A stretch of DNA of 64,000 bases from Chionoecetes opilio (GCA_016584305.1 JACEEZ010023736.1:143438-207437), one strand, 5' to 3'; shown: positions 46,264 through 58,490, counted from the first letter of the stretch. Program-made: numbers and translations. The notes: generated from the sequence alone by a model not told the origin.

Positions 46264-46810
46264 TCCGAGCGGCCCTCCGACTTCAGGCCCTCGTGCGACA
46301 GGCCGATATTCCGTGCGCAGTCCAGGGGCTGGATGTTCGAACGTTCGTAGCTTTCCGCTTCTAAGATCATCTTAGAGTGTTCATAGCGGCCAACTTAGAT
46401 CTTGGGCTACGAACACTACAAAAATGTATTTTCAAAGGATCGTCCGAATGTTCTTAGCTCACGATGATGCGATCTTCAAGCTCGTTCCGTTCCGTTCCGA
46501 CCACGAGGAATGGAACTGAGCTGACTGTCGCTTGGCCAATCAGAGGAAAGATTTCATCAACCTTTGAGATTGTTAGCCAATCATAATGCAGTTAGAATGT
46601 AAACAAATATCATATGCCTCCCCAAGGGAAATATCTGAAGACTGAAGAGTGAAGACGTATGCTCACTAATAACCTCCTGGCGTGTCCCCACACAACAAAT
46701 TACAAACTTATAACCTCAATATAACATGAACTGGAATTATTCTATTTCTTTCCTGCCCTTAGGCCTCACTAGGAGGTTATTGGTAGGGTTAGATAAGGTT
46801 AGGTTGGTAT

Positions 46811-47168
46811 CCGGTCATTTCGCCCACATGCCATTTCGCCACACCATGGAGTCATTTCGCCCACATTATGGAGTCATTTCGCCCACACTATGGAGTAATT
46901 TCGCCCAAGTTTACTGGTGGTTCATTCCATTTCTGCCTGAGGAAGATATAAGTTACATGACTCCGTGACATGGACCGTGTGGGCGAATTGACTTTAGAGT
47001 GGGCAAATTGACTCTTACATGTGGGCGAAATGTCTTTGTCGGCGAATTGACTCGTACATGTGGGCGAATTGACTCTTACGTGTGGGCGAAATGTCTTGTA
47101 GGCGAATTGACTCTTACATGTGGGCGAAATGTCTTGTGGGCGAATTGACGTGTGGGCGAAATGACCGG
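46811..47168. mobile_element. MITE-like element built of TCATTTCGCCCACA repeats
   Basis: Starts CCGGTCATTTCGCCCACA and ends TGTGGGCGAAATGACCGG, exact inverted ends. The left half contains direct repeats of GAGTCATTTCGCCCACA and the right half repeats of GGGCGAATTGACTCTTACAT. The middle contains a short unique stretch. Confidence 0.7.
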
Positions 47169-48251
47169 TAACCGGTTAGGTTAGTATTATTTTGGGGGGT
47201 CATTTAGGACTTTAGGTGGGGTAAGGGGATGTTAAAGGGGGTAACTCTCCCACTTTATAATTACGTTTTAAGAGGTATTTGAAGGGATTTGTGAAGGTCT
47301 TGATAATATCTTGATAGGTCTTGATATTGATAATTTTATTTTTTCTTAATATCATGTTACTAATCCAAACCCCACCTCTAACCTAACCTAACCTACAGAG
47401 GTGGGCATTCCGCAATTGTTGTCTGCAATTCCGCAACTTGCGGAATGATAATTCGGTTGCGGAATTACGCAATTACAGATGCCTGAAAAAATTGCGGAAT
47501 TGCAAATTGCGGACCGCCAAAATTTTAAAGCGCAATCGCAATAGCTTGCGGAATGGGTAATTCGGTTGCGGAATTGCGCAATTACGGATGCCTGAAAAAA
47601 ATGCGGAATTGCGGGTTGCGGACCGCCAAAATTTTGAAACTTAATCGCAATAATTGTGACGATCACCACCTTCAAAATGGCAAGTGCCCGCGTGAACATA
47701 AGCTCCCACCAAATATGGTGGAGACGACACTGCCAACTGCCAATGAGCCGTGTTTTTGTCGTCCAAGCACCGTCTTGGATTACGAAGACCACTCCAATAA
47801 CACTTGCTGAAATGTGTGTTATACTGCTTTGTGATATTGTTTGCAATGTTTTGGACTGATTATTATTTCGGCCCCTACCAAGCTTGTTGTGTTTTTGTCG
47901 CAGAAACCAATCCGTTTTCAATTGCGAGAAAAAACGGTCTTCGTACCAAGACCAAGCAAGCATCATCCAAGCATCGCTAGCTAGTGTTGTAGCTAGTGTA
48001 GCACAGTCACTCACTCAGTCAGTGCGTTCTGGGACTTGGGATTGAGAGCGTGTACGCTCACAACGCTGGCCGTGTGTGTGATTACTGATTTATCCTACAT
48101 ATACTGTTGTTGTGTTAGTGAAGTACTAAGATTGCACAAATTAGACAATAGACACTGGTTACTGGCAGTGGTTAGTGGTTAGTAATCACTAACCAGTGTC
48201 TATTGTGGTTAATAAACGGGTTTATTAACTTATATATAGGCTAACAATAGG

Positions 48252-48485
48252 CTTAATAAACGGCGTTTAGTAAATAAACGGCTATTTTTGCTTATGTCTA
48301 ATTTGTAATTTCAGTAATTTCAAATTTGTCTCATATTTTGCAGATTGTGCTCATGTAATTAGCGTTTACTAAACGCTAATTATATGAGCACAATCTGCAA
48401 AATATAAGACAAATTTGAAATTACGGAAATTACAAATGAGACAAAGCAAAAATAGCCGTTTATTTACTAAACACCGTTTATTAAG
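48252..48485. mobile_element. Foldback MITE nested in the hAT element (1)
   Basis: Arms CTTAATAAACGGCGTTTAGT... and complement of about 110 bp each, almost perfect, meeting at AGCGTTTACTAAACGCT. Confidence 0.8.
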
Positions 48486-48523
48486 TCAATTTTTGCTTCT
48501 GAAAATTAGCAAATTTAACCAGA

Positions 48524-48751
48524 ATGGACAAGTTTTTGTCGCCATCTTCGTCGCCTAGGAGTAGGAATATGAGTGTGGGATACACTGGATACTGATAGTG
48601 TTAGAAGTGGGGATTGTGTCAGAAGTGACTTGGAGGCTCAGGATGATCTCCCCAGCACTCAGCCCCTCAGCCAGAGCACTGAGCATGAGAGCAGGCAGGG
48701 CCAGGAAACAGGTGGAGAGAAGCTTCCAGCTAACTTGAGTCACTTGGACAA
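48524..48751 (+). pseudogene. hAT transposase N-terminal exon remnant
   Basis: Starts MDKFLSPSSSPRSRN and, after a one-base frame break before 48,573, continues DTLDTDSVRSGDCVRSDLEA and STEHESRQGQETGG, ending LSHLDK at a GTAAGT donor. The position inside a hAT element and the MDKFL-type start suggest the first coding exon of its transposase. No BED finger or catalytic exon follows within the element. Confidence 0.5.
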
Positions 48752-48798
48752 GTAAGTTATTCCTTATTTACTGAGTATTTAGTAAATTTAATTTGGTA

Positions 48799-48894
48799 AA
48801 TTTATAGTTTCACCCAACCAATGATTTTCTGATGCGCCGTTATTATATACATAAGGCGCATCAGAAAATCGTTGGTTAGGTGAAACTATAAATT
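48799..48894. mobile_element. Foldback MITE nested in the hAT element (2)
   Basis: AATTTATAGTTTCACCCAAC through GATGCGCC and the complementary arm, around a short TTATTATATACATAA spacer. Confidence 0.8.
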
Positions 48895-49021
48895 ATCCTT
48901 TAATTTACTAGTTAAAAGTTAAAACATAGAAAAAATGTTATAAAGGCTGAATAAAAGGCGATATATATCCAATATATATTTGATTATTTGTGAACACAGT
49001 CATCACAGAGAGCGGCCTGCG

Positions 49022-49310
49022 CGGCGATTTATTTAGTTAACTCTCATTTTTGCAAGGTACTACTGCATTTATCAGAAAACGGAAAATATCAATGGAAAGC
49101 TAATAAAATTCTGCTTCTATAGATATCTTCCATCTTCTAAGTTGTCCCACAAAGTTTTACATGACGACGCATTGAAGTGAATTTTAAGTTCATGCATATT
49201 TCTTCAGAATCTCATAATGACCTTTATTTAATGTGTTTTACTTGTGTTTTATGTGATAATCTCATAGAACAAACATTTCCGAAGATAACAGTATATCCTT
49301 TACATGTATA
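49022..49310. repeat. Diverged copy of the foldback arm (relative of 1-398), nested in the hAT element
   Basis: GATTTATTTAGTTAACTCTC, TATCAATGGAAAGCTAATAA, GTTCATGCATATTTCTTCAG and ATAGAACAAACATTT follow the order of 70-360 with many substitutions. Confidence 0.7.
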
Positions 49311-49813
49311 ACATGATATACTGCGGGGTCATGCCTCGAGAACTTCCCCGGGTCTTGGGTGAACGAAGAGGCTCTGGCGCTAAGATGGCGCCCAGTAGCG
49401 TTTAACATAGGGCCTATGAATGGCGTTACCCTCTTTCATATAAGACACCCTAGTCACCTAGTGATTACTAGCCAGTAGACTGTGTAAAAGTAAAAGTGAA
49501 AAAGTAAAGAAAAACACTAAAAGAGACAAAGACTTAATTGTGAATGACAAGTAACAAGTATAGACAGAAACAGAATAGGAATACAAAAGTATTAAAAATA
49601 AACACTAATAAAGTCTTGAGACATTTTTTGTTTTAATTGTAGGTGTTTTGTTTTAATTGTAGGTGTCAAAATTAGTTTGCGGAATTGCGATTGGGAAAAC
49701 GCCTATCTGAAAAAAATTGCGGAATTGCGATTGCGGACTGGTGCAGGTCGGAATTGCGGAATTGCGATTGCGGAATTGGAAAAAAAATTGTGATGCCCAC
49801 CTCTGCTAACCTA

Positions 49814-50520
49814 ACTTAGACGACTAAACCAAACCCCACCTCTAACCTAATCTGATTTAAACTAACTTAACCGTTTATGGCTGAAATAACGGTAGATTTT
49901 CGGTAGTACGTACATGTAACGCCATTATTATTCAATTGTACCATGGGAAATGGGGTTCAAAATACTCAGAATGAAGAAATCTACACGATGATGTAGGTAA
50001 GAATCCTAGGACTTTTGAAAGCCCACTACCAATCTAATACCCACCCATTTTAGGGTGGGTATTATTAATGGGATACATTATCCAAGTAACTAGACAATAC
50101 CTGGAACTGTCGCCGATAGGAATTCTCGCCGACGTTCCTATTTTTTTTCGTCGGCGAGTGTTTGTCCTATTTTAAGTGTTTCTGAATTCAGGGATTAAAT
50201 ACCACTAATAGCCTGAACAGTTAGGTTAGGTTAGGTTGGCCAGTTGACTATATGTCTAGGTTAGGTTAGGTTAGTGATTGAGCGGGGGTGATTCCCCCCC
50301 AGCTCAGCACCGAAATAATACCGACTTGACATATTACAGTAGATGGGTTAGGTTGAAATGAAAGCCTGCATTCTAGTGATTTTTATGTGCTTTAACCCCA
50401 CAATTTCAGTGGTCGTGAACTTGCCTAGAATAACATCTCACTACCCCAGCTTCCATCATTGAACCATTCATTCAATACTTTCGCTTTACTCACATACCAT
50501 CTCTTAGAGTTGGAGTAGAG
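49814..50520. other. No gene seen
   Basis: Unassigned DNA with several AACCT/TTAGGT words and a TTAGGTTAGGTTAGG run near 50,222 and 50,258. Confidence 0.5.
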
Positions 50521-50735
50521 TGTACCTACTCTTCTCAGACATCCTTGCCCACCAATCACACATTCCTTTATCCTCTACATACTCTTTTAGGTAAATATGC
50601 AGTTTCAACCAATACTCTACCATTAAAGTGTTACCTACGTACTCTTCTCAGACATCCTTGCCCACCAATCACACATTCCTTTATCCTCTACACACTCTTT
50701 TAGGTAAATATGCAGTTTCAACCAATACTCCCTTT
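50521..50735. repeat. Two-copy tandem repeat, about 115 bp
   Basis: ACTCTTCTCAGACATCCTTG through TGCAGTTTCAACCAATACTC occurs twice in direct orientation with few differences. Confidence 0.85.
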
Positions 50736-51184
50736 TGACCAATATTCTTCTAACATACTGGGGGGGGGGGGGGGTAGCGCCCCCCAAGACCCCCTGCTAG
50801 TTACTAATCTAACCGGGCATTGATTACGTAACCTAACCTCACTGGGGGGGTTCGACCCCCCAGATCCCCATGTATTATTTTTTCATTTACGACAGCTTTT
50901 GTGTGGGTTAGAAATACTCCTTATAATAAGAACGAAGCGTTCAGGATACTTAAAACCACCGATTGGTTGTGTTGTATTGTATTGGTCTAAACTGCACTTA
51001 TACCTTTATGTATTTCACTTTTCTACCTACAGTATACATGCATTCCACGCACTAGTACACCGGTGCTCGAATGTCTCTTATCTTTGCCTCTCCGTAGCAT
51101 TAATTGATGAGAGGAGGATGCAGTCAGTTCGTACACAAGTTGTTTCGTACACCAGTAGATTCGATCATTCGTAGACCTAAAAGT

Positions 51185-51320
51185 TGTTTCGTAGTCTATA
51201 TGAAACTATAGTCGTTTCGTACATTCAGCTAGAGTTTAACTTGATGACTAGTTACGAAACGACACACCTGGTATGTACGAAAAAACTCAAAATCAGTGTA
51301 CGAAACAACTAACAAAACCT
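51185..51320. repeat. Dispersed repeat, inverted partner of 1,388-1,535
   Basis: Contains repeated TTTCGTA/TACGAAAC words and CTCAAAATCAGTGTACGAAA. Confidence 0.65.
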
Positions 51321-51934
51321 GGGAACGAATCAACTTGTGTACGAAACTCCCTGTATTTGCTAGTCCATCCGTATCCTTCACTTGACTCATTCTCTCCATC
51401 TCATCCTTGTCTCCTATTCTCCTCCTTCACTTCCCGCATCTTCCTCTCCCATATCATCTTCTCTATACACTTCTAGCACAAGACACATTTCTTTTTTATT
51501 TGCACTTCACTCATTTCAGTCATCTATAGGCATTCGGCAGCATGCCATTCATTGCACCCTTATTTTAATTCACATTCCCCCTACAGCGTCCTGCCAACCA
51601 TAAACAACTCAACATGAAATAAACAACTAATAACATAACTTTATATGGCTTGTATATTAGAAAAACCTTCATCATGCGACCCTACGAACAGTGTGCGAGT
51701 GCTCTTCAGCAACCTTAGCACTACGGTGGAAAAACGAACAAATATGGCGGATGGATGTTCGCAAAGATCGTTTGAAAATACCTCTAAACGCGTTACGAAC
51801 GTTCCAAGATCATTTCCATTTTTTCCATTTTTCCATTCGTTCCATTTTTATCTAAGTGCAAAGATGATCTTAGAGACGCGTTACGTATACGAACGTTTGA
51901 ACATCCGGCCCCAGGTTTACAGTGGTCTATGGGC
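51321..51934. other. No gene seen
   Basis: T/C-rich then mixed sequence. The frame at 51,645-52,025 has no recognisable domain and crosses into the duplicated block. Confidence 0.45.
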
Positions 51935-53332
51935 AACCCTAAGCTACGTGGTTAGAGATACACCATGTATATTAATAATAAGATCCATGTATAAAATGCT
52001 TCAAACCACCTATAAATTACTGTAAACTGCAACAGAACCGTACTAAACAGACAAATAGATCAACTACATCATCACTTCAAACAAGGTTATAAAACGTATT
52101 CCAGCCTGTGTAATGTATAGCTAGGTACGTGATTAGAAATACACCATAATAATACGAGCCATGTTTAAAATGCTTCAAACCAGCTATACACTACCTTAAA
52201 CTGCAACAGAACCACAAAATGACAAATTTATCCACTGCAACATCATTTCAGACGTGGTCCATACATGTTCCAACCCGAGTGATAGCTACGTGGTCAGATA
52301 TACACCATAATAATGAATTCCAAACCTTCAGAATAATTAGAACCACCTATAAATTATCATAAACTGCAAATGACCTATAAAACAGACAAATAAATCCACT
52401 GTAACAACATCAGTTCAGACGTGTATCAGCCTGTTTCCCACCACCACCAGCCGCACTCCAAGGTCACCCACATCTCACACCACCACCACGCAGTCAGGGC
52501 AACGTTACAGTGTATTCAAGAACGTGAAGTAACATATAACAAGACGTATACATTACCACAACACGTGCAAGGGAAGGAGGGATGGGTAGTGCAGTATCTT
52601 CAACTTCAACTGCAACTCTGCTTACCTAGCTCACTCTCCTTCACTGCAATGTTCTCCGACTTCTCTCTCTTTGCTTTTGTCTCTCCCACCTCGACACTCT
52701 TTCTAATGGTTGCCAGCGAGTGAACAAATACTTAAATACCGTTCCTTTTTCCCTATAGTTGCCAGCGAGGGATATGTTGATACTGCGTGCCTTATGCCGA
52801 GTTGCCTCAGGTTAGCATTATCAATTTCGTTATCATTTGTATCTTGTGTTATCTTATTATAGTTTTGACTTTACATATCTATTTATTGTTTTGTTTTTTA
52901 GCTTTCATTGTTATTTGAAGTAGTTTTTAGAAGAGTAGTTTATATGTGAAGTACAGTACCTACCTACCGGTACCTACCTAGTATCAGGTAGGTACATATA
53001 TACTACCATATATACCTATATAATAAGTAGTACCCATTGTTTTCATGTTTTATTTTTCCTCGCTTTTTGTTTTCAACCCTAAATTCGGTTTTCAGACGCA
53101 TATGTATAACAAAAAAAAAATTACTACACTGATAAAAAAGGAGACTTAGGTGACTGCATGACCATTGGGATGAGAGAGAGAGAGAGAGAGAGAGAAACAA
53201 CTTACTTCTTTCCTGCTTCTGTAACCATCAATGTGTCCTTACCTCACTTCAGCTTAAATTTTGGCTTGGTGCTCGGCCTTCGTTAACATGAGTGTCGCTG
53301 CGAGGCTGACCGAAGAAAGTCGCTACAGTGAA

Positions 53333-53665
53333 GCGGGGAGGCGGTAGCGGAGTGGTTAGCGTCTCCGACTGGCGTTCTCGGTGACCCGAGTTCGATCCCC
53401 GAAGGAAACCAAAACCTTTCTGCACCGTCGAGTGGCCTAAGAACACCCACATCATCCACATGCCCTGCCCATCAACTCTACCTTCGATTGCGAGTGCATC
53501 GGAGGACACTGGGGGATGGCATGAGCCTCACAGGCGTCGCTTTAATAAGAATCTTGCCTGCGCCACCACGGGCGAGGACCAACCATCAAGTGAACCTCCA
53601 GAGCCCAGTGTTGCCACATGTGCTGGACGTAAAAGAGCTGGATTGAGGTATGAAATGCGCTAGAA
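53333..53665 (+). mobile_element. tRNA-derived SINE with clear Pol III boxes
   Basis: GGTAGCGGAGTGGTTAGCGT is a good A box (tRNA-Ser/Leu-like) and CCCGAGTTCGATCCCCG a good B box, 40 bp apart. The body includes GCACCGTCGAGTGGCCTAAG and CGGAGGACACTGGGGGATGG. The head is close to a tRNA but lacks a complete acceptor stem, so it is a SINE. Confidence 0.8.
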
Positions 53666-53818
53666 ATGCGCTAGAAAAGCTTTCGTCTCCTCACCTCAGT
53701 GACCTCACGCCCGCCCAAAGTAACTACCATACTTAGGCCCCGCCCACCTGTGACCTGACTGTGGCTGCGGCTACAGCGGCGGGCTGATACCCACCCGGTC
53801 ATATTACTGTTTTTTTTA

Positions 53819-53893
53819 TGTATGTATGTATGTATGTGTATGTATGTGCATATGTATATGTAATGTATATATGTATATATATATATATATATA

Positions 53894-53945
<52 letters not shown>
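53819..53945. repeat. (ATGT)n/(AT)n microsatellite
   Basis: TATGTATGTATG followed by long AT repeats. Confidence 0.9.
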
Positions 53946-53947
<2 letters not shown>

Positions 53948-54164
53948 TATATAAATAAATAAAAATAAAAAAATAAATAAAAATCCTCCCCTCTATTGAT
54001 TATTGTAATAGTAGCTAGATAATGGTTATTATAATAGTATTAAGCATTATTACTTTTACAGTGTATTGATAATGCTACTGCTTCTGTTGCTGCTATAATA
54101 ATATTAATACTACTACTACTACTACTAATAATAATAATAACGGTTCATGATTAGGATTTACATA

Positions 54165-54638
54165 CGTAGATAACAGTTAAGTCGCCAGGACAACTTTTTT
54201 GTTCTGTTTACAGACGTGTGGTGGCGTTAATACTTATATTTCTACATCCATGATTTCAATAAAGTTAGAAGGGGCTATCTGGAGAGTAGTGTTATTTTGT
54301 GTCTTCATCTGTGTCATAGTATGGCTATAAATGAACAAAGTACAAAAATATCTTCAAAGTGGCTACCAACAGTAAGTCGCCATCTAGTGTTTATTTACTG
54401 AGTGTCGTACCGCTGTCGTCGTCGCCCGAAAAAAAAACGCGTAGTGAAATTTGAAACCGTCTATACTTGCAGATACAAAGCATAAAACAACGCTGAAACA
54501 GGGTAGATTATACAGTCATGATATAAAGTACTGTGTATCATCTTCAGTGGCACATACAAATCCGTAGTGATGCTATAATTCGTAATATTTGGCGCCTGGC
54601 GACATCACTGCAGGTGGCGACTTTACAGTTATCTACGG
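54165..54638. mobile_element. Mariner-type MITE, 474 bp, inverted relative to 32,239-32,713
   Basis: CGTAGATAACAG at the left (one terminal C lost) and CAGTTATCTACGG at the right, TA on both sides. The internal order is the reverse complement of the 32.2-kb copy. Confidence 0.85.
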
Positions 54639-54640
54639 TA

Positions 54641-54740
54641 GTAGATAACACTATAGTCGCCAGTCACTTGCCACTGCACTAATGTTGCCAGGCACAATAT
54701 GTTACGAATTTTAGCATCACTACAGACTTGTATGTGATGA
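54641..54740. mobile_element. Truncated mariner-type MITE (short subfamily)
   Basis: GTAGATAACACTATAGTCGC through ACGAATTTTAGCATCACTAC matches the left third of 38,001-38,285. It directly abuts the previous element at the TA. Confidence 0.75.
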
Positions 54741-55516
54741 CTGCATGACTGCCAGTGACTGGTGAGTGGTGACTGCGTAGCCGCCAAGCCACTCTCCTCA
54801 CTTTCTCCCTCACCAGTCATCTTCTCTCCGTGGACACTCATATCTCCCTCGGTCAGCAAAATCTCCCCTCTCTTGGTAGATAAAGGATAACTTGTGTCAT
54901 CACAACATATCGTCGATTTCTCTCTCGTCCACCCGTTATTATACATATACTAATTATACTCATCCCTCTCTCATTCTCTTTCTCCTTCTCTCTCCTTATT
55001 TATCCTTCTCTCCTTCCTCTTCCTCATTCTCCACGTTCCCAGGCGCCAGCCGCCCCGGCTAGCTGCTGCCCGCTGGCCGCTGGCTGGCGCCAGGCAGGCG
55101 GCGGCTGCGGTCAGAGGTCAGGTGAAGGCACGCTGGCGCCTGACAGGCGGGCCTGAGGCGGCGGCTGAGTTCAGAGGTGAGGTGGGCATGTACTACATAC
55201 GTACGTATGTACAATACGAAGTATTATAGTTGCCTTGTAGTTATATTTCAACAAAGCTTGAAGTACAGTCTTAAGTACATTTATACTAACCTTACCTATA
55301 ACCATGGATTTCTAGAAATGCGCTAGAACATGCACCAGATTGAATAAAAATGCACTGAAAAACGCGCTATGCGCAAAACACAAAATGTACGCGTAATGTA
55401 CGTTTGTGATGCCAATGCGCCAGAACTAGCGCGTTTCGCGCTAGTTTGGCAACACTGCCAGAGCCTACCATCCGAGCCCTGGGTCACCACTGCCTACAGG
55501 CGCTATAGGCACAAAT

Positions 55517-55517
55517 G

Positions 55518-55566
<49 letters not shown>
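55517..55566. repeat. Poly(A) tract of about 49 A at the end of the insertion
   Basis: Marks the right end of the 2.2-kb insertion in the duplicated block and fits a retroposition tail. The 63-residue Lys-run frame is an artefact. Confidence 0.85.
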
Positions 55567-55569
<3 letters not shown>

Positions 55570-56150
55570 GCAAAACTGTGGTGACGCCTTGCCAGGTTTC
55601 ACTAACTATACAGACTTTTATGCAACAAGTACTATTTTTTTATATTATTATTATTACTATTGTCGTATCATTATTATTGTTGTTGATATGGTTATCATCA
55701 TTATATCAAACGTGATCTTAACTAAATCTGCTGGGTATATGCAAGGTGTTCATGAATAATTATGTGCACAATGGTAAAAACACGCATTTTTTGTTTTTCT
55801 TTCTAATTCAGGATTATTTTTAAATATCTTGGTTGAGGAAGTGAAGGGAGGGCATGGAGGCAAGGACCACTACTGAAGGGGCGTGGTCGTGAAAAGGTTA
55901 AGACACACATGGACTATGGCGTGTTTAAGATATTACAGTATATGGTTCTCTCTCTCTCTCTGTTGTTTGAATATTGCATTGCTTTCTTAACCAACACATA
56001 TTAGCAGAGTATACAAATTCCTTGATTAACTTATTCTAGTAGCATTTTCCTATCATAAATATCAATCATCATTACGCTATTTCCACGTATACTTATTTCA
56101 ACCATCTTCTCGGTGGGACAACAGTTTCATAAAAAAAAAAAAACTATTAA

Positions 56151-56355
56151 CCCCTTGAGGCCCAGAGCGTAATTTCCATTGTAATCTGGGTACCATTAGA
56201 AGATTTTTAGTGAATATAAGCAATATTTTATAGATATGACCTGTTTAATATCCTTGGCCACTAACTAATTTGGTTTATTTAGTTACTTTTTCGTAGTTTT
56301 ATGGTTAATAACAGACAATTTCATATAGCAAAGGAAAGATCTGGGCGTGAAGGGG
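56151..56355. mobile_element. piggyBac-like MITE
   Basis: CCCCTTGAGGCCCAGAGCG and TCTGGGCGTGAAGGGG termini with TTAA at 56,147-56,150 and 56,356-56,359. Complete copy of the family found in the RING introns. Confidence 0.9.
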
Positions 56356-56685
56356 TTAACAGTACGAATAACAACATTTGGGAAATAAATACATCTGCAT
56401 CAAGGCTATTATAAACTTCATTGTAAACTGTACTCCTGATAGTACATATATACGATGTCACACAATATATATATTACTGTTGTTACAAATGACACAACAA
56501 TTAGTTTAGACTCTCATCAAACATTATAACAGCTCTGGAAATAAAATGTACAACAAAATATCATGAATCAGAATTTATACCCAACAGGACAATGATAAAT
56601 TATTCCCCTCATGAACAAAATTGGAGTTGTAGTGTGCGAAAATGTACGAAACTGTCCATTCACCGATCACATTTTTCTCTTTTAA

Positions 56686-56914
56686 CCCCTTGAGACCCAG
56701 AACGTAATTTCCATTGTAATTTGGGTACCATTAGATGATTTTAATTAATGAATATAAGCAATATTTTATAGATATAACCTGTTTAGCATCCTTGTTGACC
56801 ATCAAATCTGGTATATTCAGTTACTTTTTTGCAAGTTTATGGCTCGACAACAGACTATTTCATATAGAAATCTGGAAATATAGGGAATATAGGAAAGATC
56901 TGGGTGTGAAGGGG
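56686..56914. mobile_element. piggyBac-like MITE
   Basis: CCCCTTGAGACCCAGAACG and TCTGGGTGTGAAGGGG with TTAA on both sides. About 25 bp longer than its relatives, through small internal duplications near 56,745 and 56,875. Confidence 0.9.
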
Positions 56915-57319
56915 TTAACATTATTGTGGTCTTAAAGTACTGAAGCTTTAACTCATCGTACTTAAGAGAAATATTCATTAGTATGTATGTAGGTCTTATT
57001 TTTCCTTCATAAAGCACCTGGGGTCATGGATATTCAAGAAAAGGCAAGGTAGGTATCAAAGAAATATCATAATGTATACTGTAAATGTAAATGCAAGAAA
57101 AAACTAGACACGAGAATGAATGTGTCAAAAAAAAAAAAAAAATTAGATAAAAAAAAGCCCGTAATTTGAATCAAACAACAAGTTATCAGTCATTACCATC
57201 ACAATCACCATCACTATCACCACCAACGCGACAAGGAAAGAGAAAAAAAGTAAAGAAAATATAAATACCACTACCGTAAGACATACACTAAATATATAAT
57301 TGTTCCTCACTGGATCATG

Positions 57320-57760
57320 GGACAGAAAGAGGGGAGGGGGAGGGAGGGGAAGGGAGGGGAAGGGGATGGATAGGGGGAAGGGGAAGGGGGAATGAGGGGA
57401 AAGGAGAGGAAGGGGAATGAGGGGATGGGAGGGGATGGGGAGAGGGAGAAAGGGGAGTGAGGGGAAGGGGATGGATAAGGGGGTGAGGGGAAGGGGATGG
57501 GGAAGGGGGAGCGAGGGGAAGGGAGAAGGGGACAGAAAGGGGATGGGGAAGGGGAAGGGAGGGGATGGGGGAGTGAGGGGAAGGGAGGGGATGGGGAAGG
57601 GGGAGTGAGGGGAAGGGGATGGGGAAGGGGGAGTGAGGGGAAGGGGACAGAGGGGATGGGGAGTGGGGAAGGGTTGGTGAGGGGAAGGGGATGGGGAAGG
57701 GGGAGTGAGGGTAGGGTAGGGGAAGGAAAGGGGATGGGGAAAGGGGAGGATACTTTTCAC
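57320..57760. repeat. Purine-rich GGGGAAGGGGATG minisatellite
   Basis: Repeats of GTGAGGGGAAGGGGATGGGG and related units. It resembles the G-rich array at 5.5-14.9 kb in composition but not in unit. The Pro/Ser/Phe-rich frames on minus are artefacts. Confidence 0.85.
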
Positions 57761-57904
57761 AGGCAACTTAAGAAGAGGAGAATAATACATTAGTGTGTCC
57801 TTCCATTCCTATCTACATTCTTCAACCACTCTATTCATTTCCAGGATTGTCTGAATTTTCTCTTGACTGGAATGTTGAGGAGGAAAAATATTCAGACTGG
57901 GACA

Positions 57905-58022
57905 GAGGAAAGGGGGAGGGAGGTAGCGGGGAGGGAAGGAGGGAAGGGGAGGGGGAAGGAGGGTAGGGGGAGGGAAGGAGGGAAGGGAGGGAGGGAGGGA
58001 GGGAGGGAGGGAGGGGAAGGGA
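57905..58022. repeat. GGGAGGGA purine-rich tract
   Basis: GGAGGGAAGGGGAGG and GGGAGGGAGGGAGG repeats. Confidence 0.85.
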
Positions 58023-58204
58023 GGACACATACACATACTTGATCATACACACTTTTGCTTTCCATATCAAAATAACATAACTTGAAGTATGGAATGTCTG
58101 AATATGTGGAATGTGTTTTGATTTTTTTCCCCATTTTGCTGTTGGAAGGTTTGAGTGGTTTATGGGGAAGGGGAGAAGTATAGGTGGATATTAAGGCTAT
58201 TTTC

Positions 58205-58490
58205 TGGGGGCGTCAGCAATGTATGTGTCTCTGGTTGTTCGTAAGAGACTACTACTGCTATTAACAACTGTGACATTTATACAGATAACCTTAGTGGAAC
58301 AGTTGAAGTCAATAAACTTTGGGGGCTCAGGAATGTATGTGCCTCTGGTTGCTATTAATACTGTGACTTACAGATACTATAGTGCTTATCAATATCACCA
58401 ACCACACCATTGTGTAGCCGTGCTATAAGCACTAACACAACACGGCATTTAACAAAACTATTTAGTGGAACAGTTGAAGTCAATAAACAC
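58205..58490. repeat. Two-copy diverged direct repeat; no gene seen to 58,929
   Basis: AATGTATGTGTCTCTGGTTG (58,218) recurs as AATGTATGTGCCTCTGGTTG (about 58,332), and GTGGAACAGTTGAAGTCAAT recurs 172 bp on. The following 440 bp to 58,929 show no coding signal. Confidence 0.6.

Larger units (their letters stand above)
47396..49805. mobile_element. hAT-superfamily transposon with 8-bp target duplication
   Basis: Termini CAGAGGTGGGCATTCCGCAA and its inverse ending TGATGCCCACCTCTG. CTAACCTA stands on both sides (47,388-47,395 and 49,806-49,813), an exact 8-bp duplication as expected for hAT. Subterminal regions are filled with TTGCGGAATTGCG repeats in both orientations. A remnant N-terminal coding exon is present, but no catalytic or dimerisation region, so the element is internally deleted. 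Confidence 0.9.
46322..51912. mobile_element. Possible large outer TIR element
   Basis: GGGGCTGGATGTTCGAACGT followed by TCGTA at the left mirrors TACGAACGTTTGAACATCCG followed by GCCCC at the right (about 51,888-51,912). No target duplication or transposase was found. If real, the hAT element and other repeats between are nested insertions. Confidence 0.35.
51935..55890. repeat. Dispersed duplication, right copy (partner 25,684-31,470)
   Basis: Matches the left copy from CAACCCTAAGCTACGTGGTT to GGAGGGCATGGAGGCAAGGA. Interrupted at 53,333-55,566 by a retroposon-like insertion, just as the left copy is interrupted by the 3.9-kb TIR element. Confidence 0.8.

Noticed and set aside
53333..53410. 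Functional tRNA gene
   Set aside because: Good A and B boxes, but no complete acceptor stem, and a long SINE body follows.
57143..57790. 215-residue Pro/Ser/Phe-rich minus-strand protein
   Set aside because: Mostly translation of a purine-rich minisatellite.
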